Positions 63,966-64,000 of a stretch of DNA of 64,000 nt are shown here, piece after piece (within the stretch, counting starts at the first letter, position 1; each line of letters starts with the position of its first letter). The DNA lies in NCBI RefSeq assembly GCF_003063295.1, contig NZ_MUXF01000019.1, positions 305,919-369,918 of the forward strand, written 5' to 3'. This DNA is from Arcobacter lacus. Its GTDB lineage: Bacteria; Campylobacterota; Campylobacteria; Campylobacterales; Arcobacteraceae. The position numbers were made by a program, and so were the translations under genes. A model generated the notes under the pieces. That model was not told the DNA's origin and ran no database searches. It worked only from the letters and a program-made list of their open reading frames with translations.

Positions 63966-64000
63966 TAGTATTTGTTCTCCTGAATACTTATAAAGAGGCT

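Noticed and set aside
1-64000. CRISPR arrays, insertion sequences, rRNA and tRNA genes
   Set aside because: I looked for regularly spaced repeats, transposase motifs and cloverleaf patterns (T-arm GGTTCGA) and found only the tmRNA. A covariance-model scan would be decisive.

Overview
The window is AT-rich chromosomal DNA from a campylobacterotal (epsilonproteobacterial) bacterium, most likely of the Arcobacter/Aliarcobacter group. This rests on the rpmH-rnpA-yidD-yidC-jag-mnmE cluster, a tmRNA tag ending in YAPAYAKAA, the carboxyspermidine route to spermidine, Csd6/Csd3-type cell-shape hydrolases and the overall codon usage. No database search was possible, so the species is an inference.

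Layout. 1-4.7 kb: ribosomal protein L34, RNase P protein, YidD, YidC, Jag/KhpB and MnmE, all leftward. 4.7-10.2 kb: ClpB, RNase HII, an MTH1187-type protein, a PPK2 kinase and MsrA. 10.1-19.2 kb: an integrated element of about 9.1 kb bounded by a 35-bp imperfect direct repeat. The repeat lies in the MsrA coding sequence around the catalytic GCFWG motif. The element has split an msrB-msrA operon: the original first codons of msrA remain beside msrB, and the element supplies a new start and ribosome-binding site to the surviving msrA. It carries a large integrase, a second tyrosine recombinase, a plasmid-type replicase, a J-domain protein, a probable PBECR-type nuclease, a lipoprotein/membrane-protein operon and an XRE regulator facing a 49-bp palindrome.

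19.2-35 kb: msrB, an FAH-family enzyme, a DsrE protein, an AraC regulator opposite two small membrane genes, a NUDIX hydrolase, bioA, a large sensor kinase with two solute-binding domains, purH, an ammonium transporter-diguanylate cyclase fusion, purL, and a divergent Csd6-like/Csd3-like pair. 35-48.7 kb: folE, corA, a reduced type II secretion/type IV pilus-like module (GspE, GspF and two bitopic proteins), era, comM, a chemoreceptor with a small PAS protein, then def, clpP and tig. 48.8-53.3 kb: two more PPK2 genes (one with an N-terminal domain resembling an integrase arm-binding domain) behind the two genes of the carboxyspermidine pathway.

53.4-55.7 kb: ssrA (tmRNA), then a three-gene HipBST-type toxin-antitoxin operon whose kinase has the SIS motif near residue 57. 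56-64 kb: an aldehyde/alcohol metabolism and efflux neighbourhood with a metallo-beta-lactamase-fold hydrolase, two MFS exporters, an SDR, a zinc alcohol dehydrogenase with a Tat-like leader, a cyclophilin-like protein and a YqhD-type reductase. Three leftward transcription units here share a 29-bp element of fixed spacing 51-56 bp upstream of their start codons, which suggests common control.

The strongest leads are the msrA-targeting element, the shared promoter/operator element, the HipBST locus, the Amt-GGDEF fusion, the PPK2 fusion and the apparent ATT start of rnpA.
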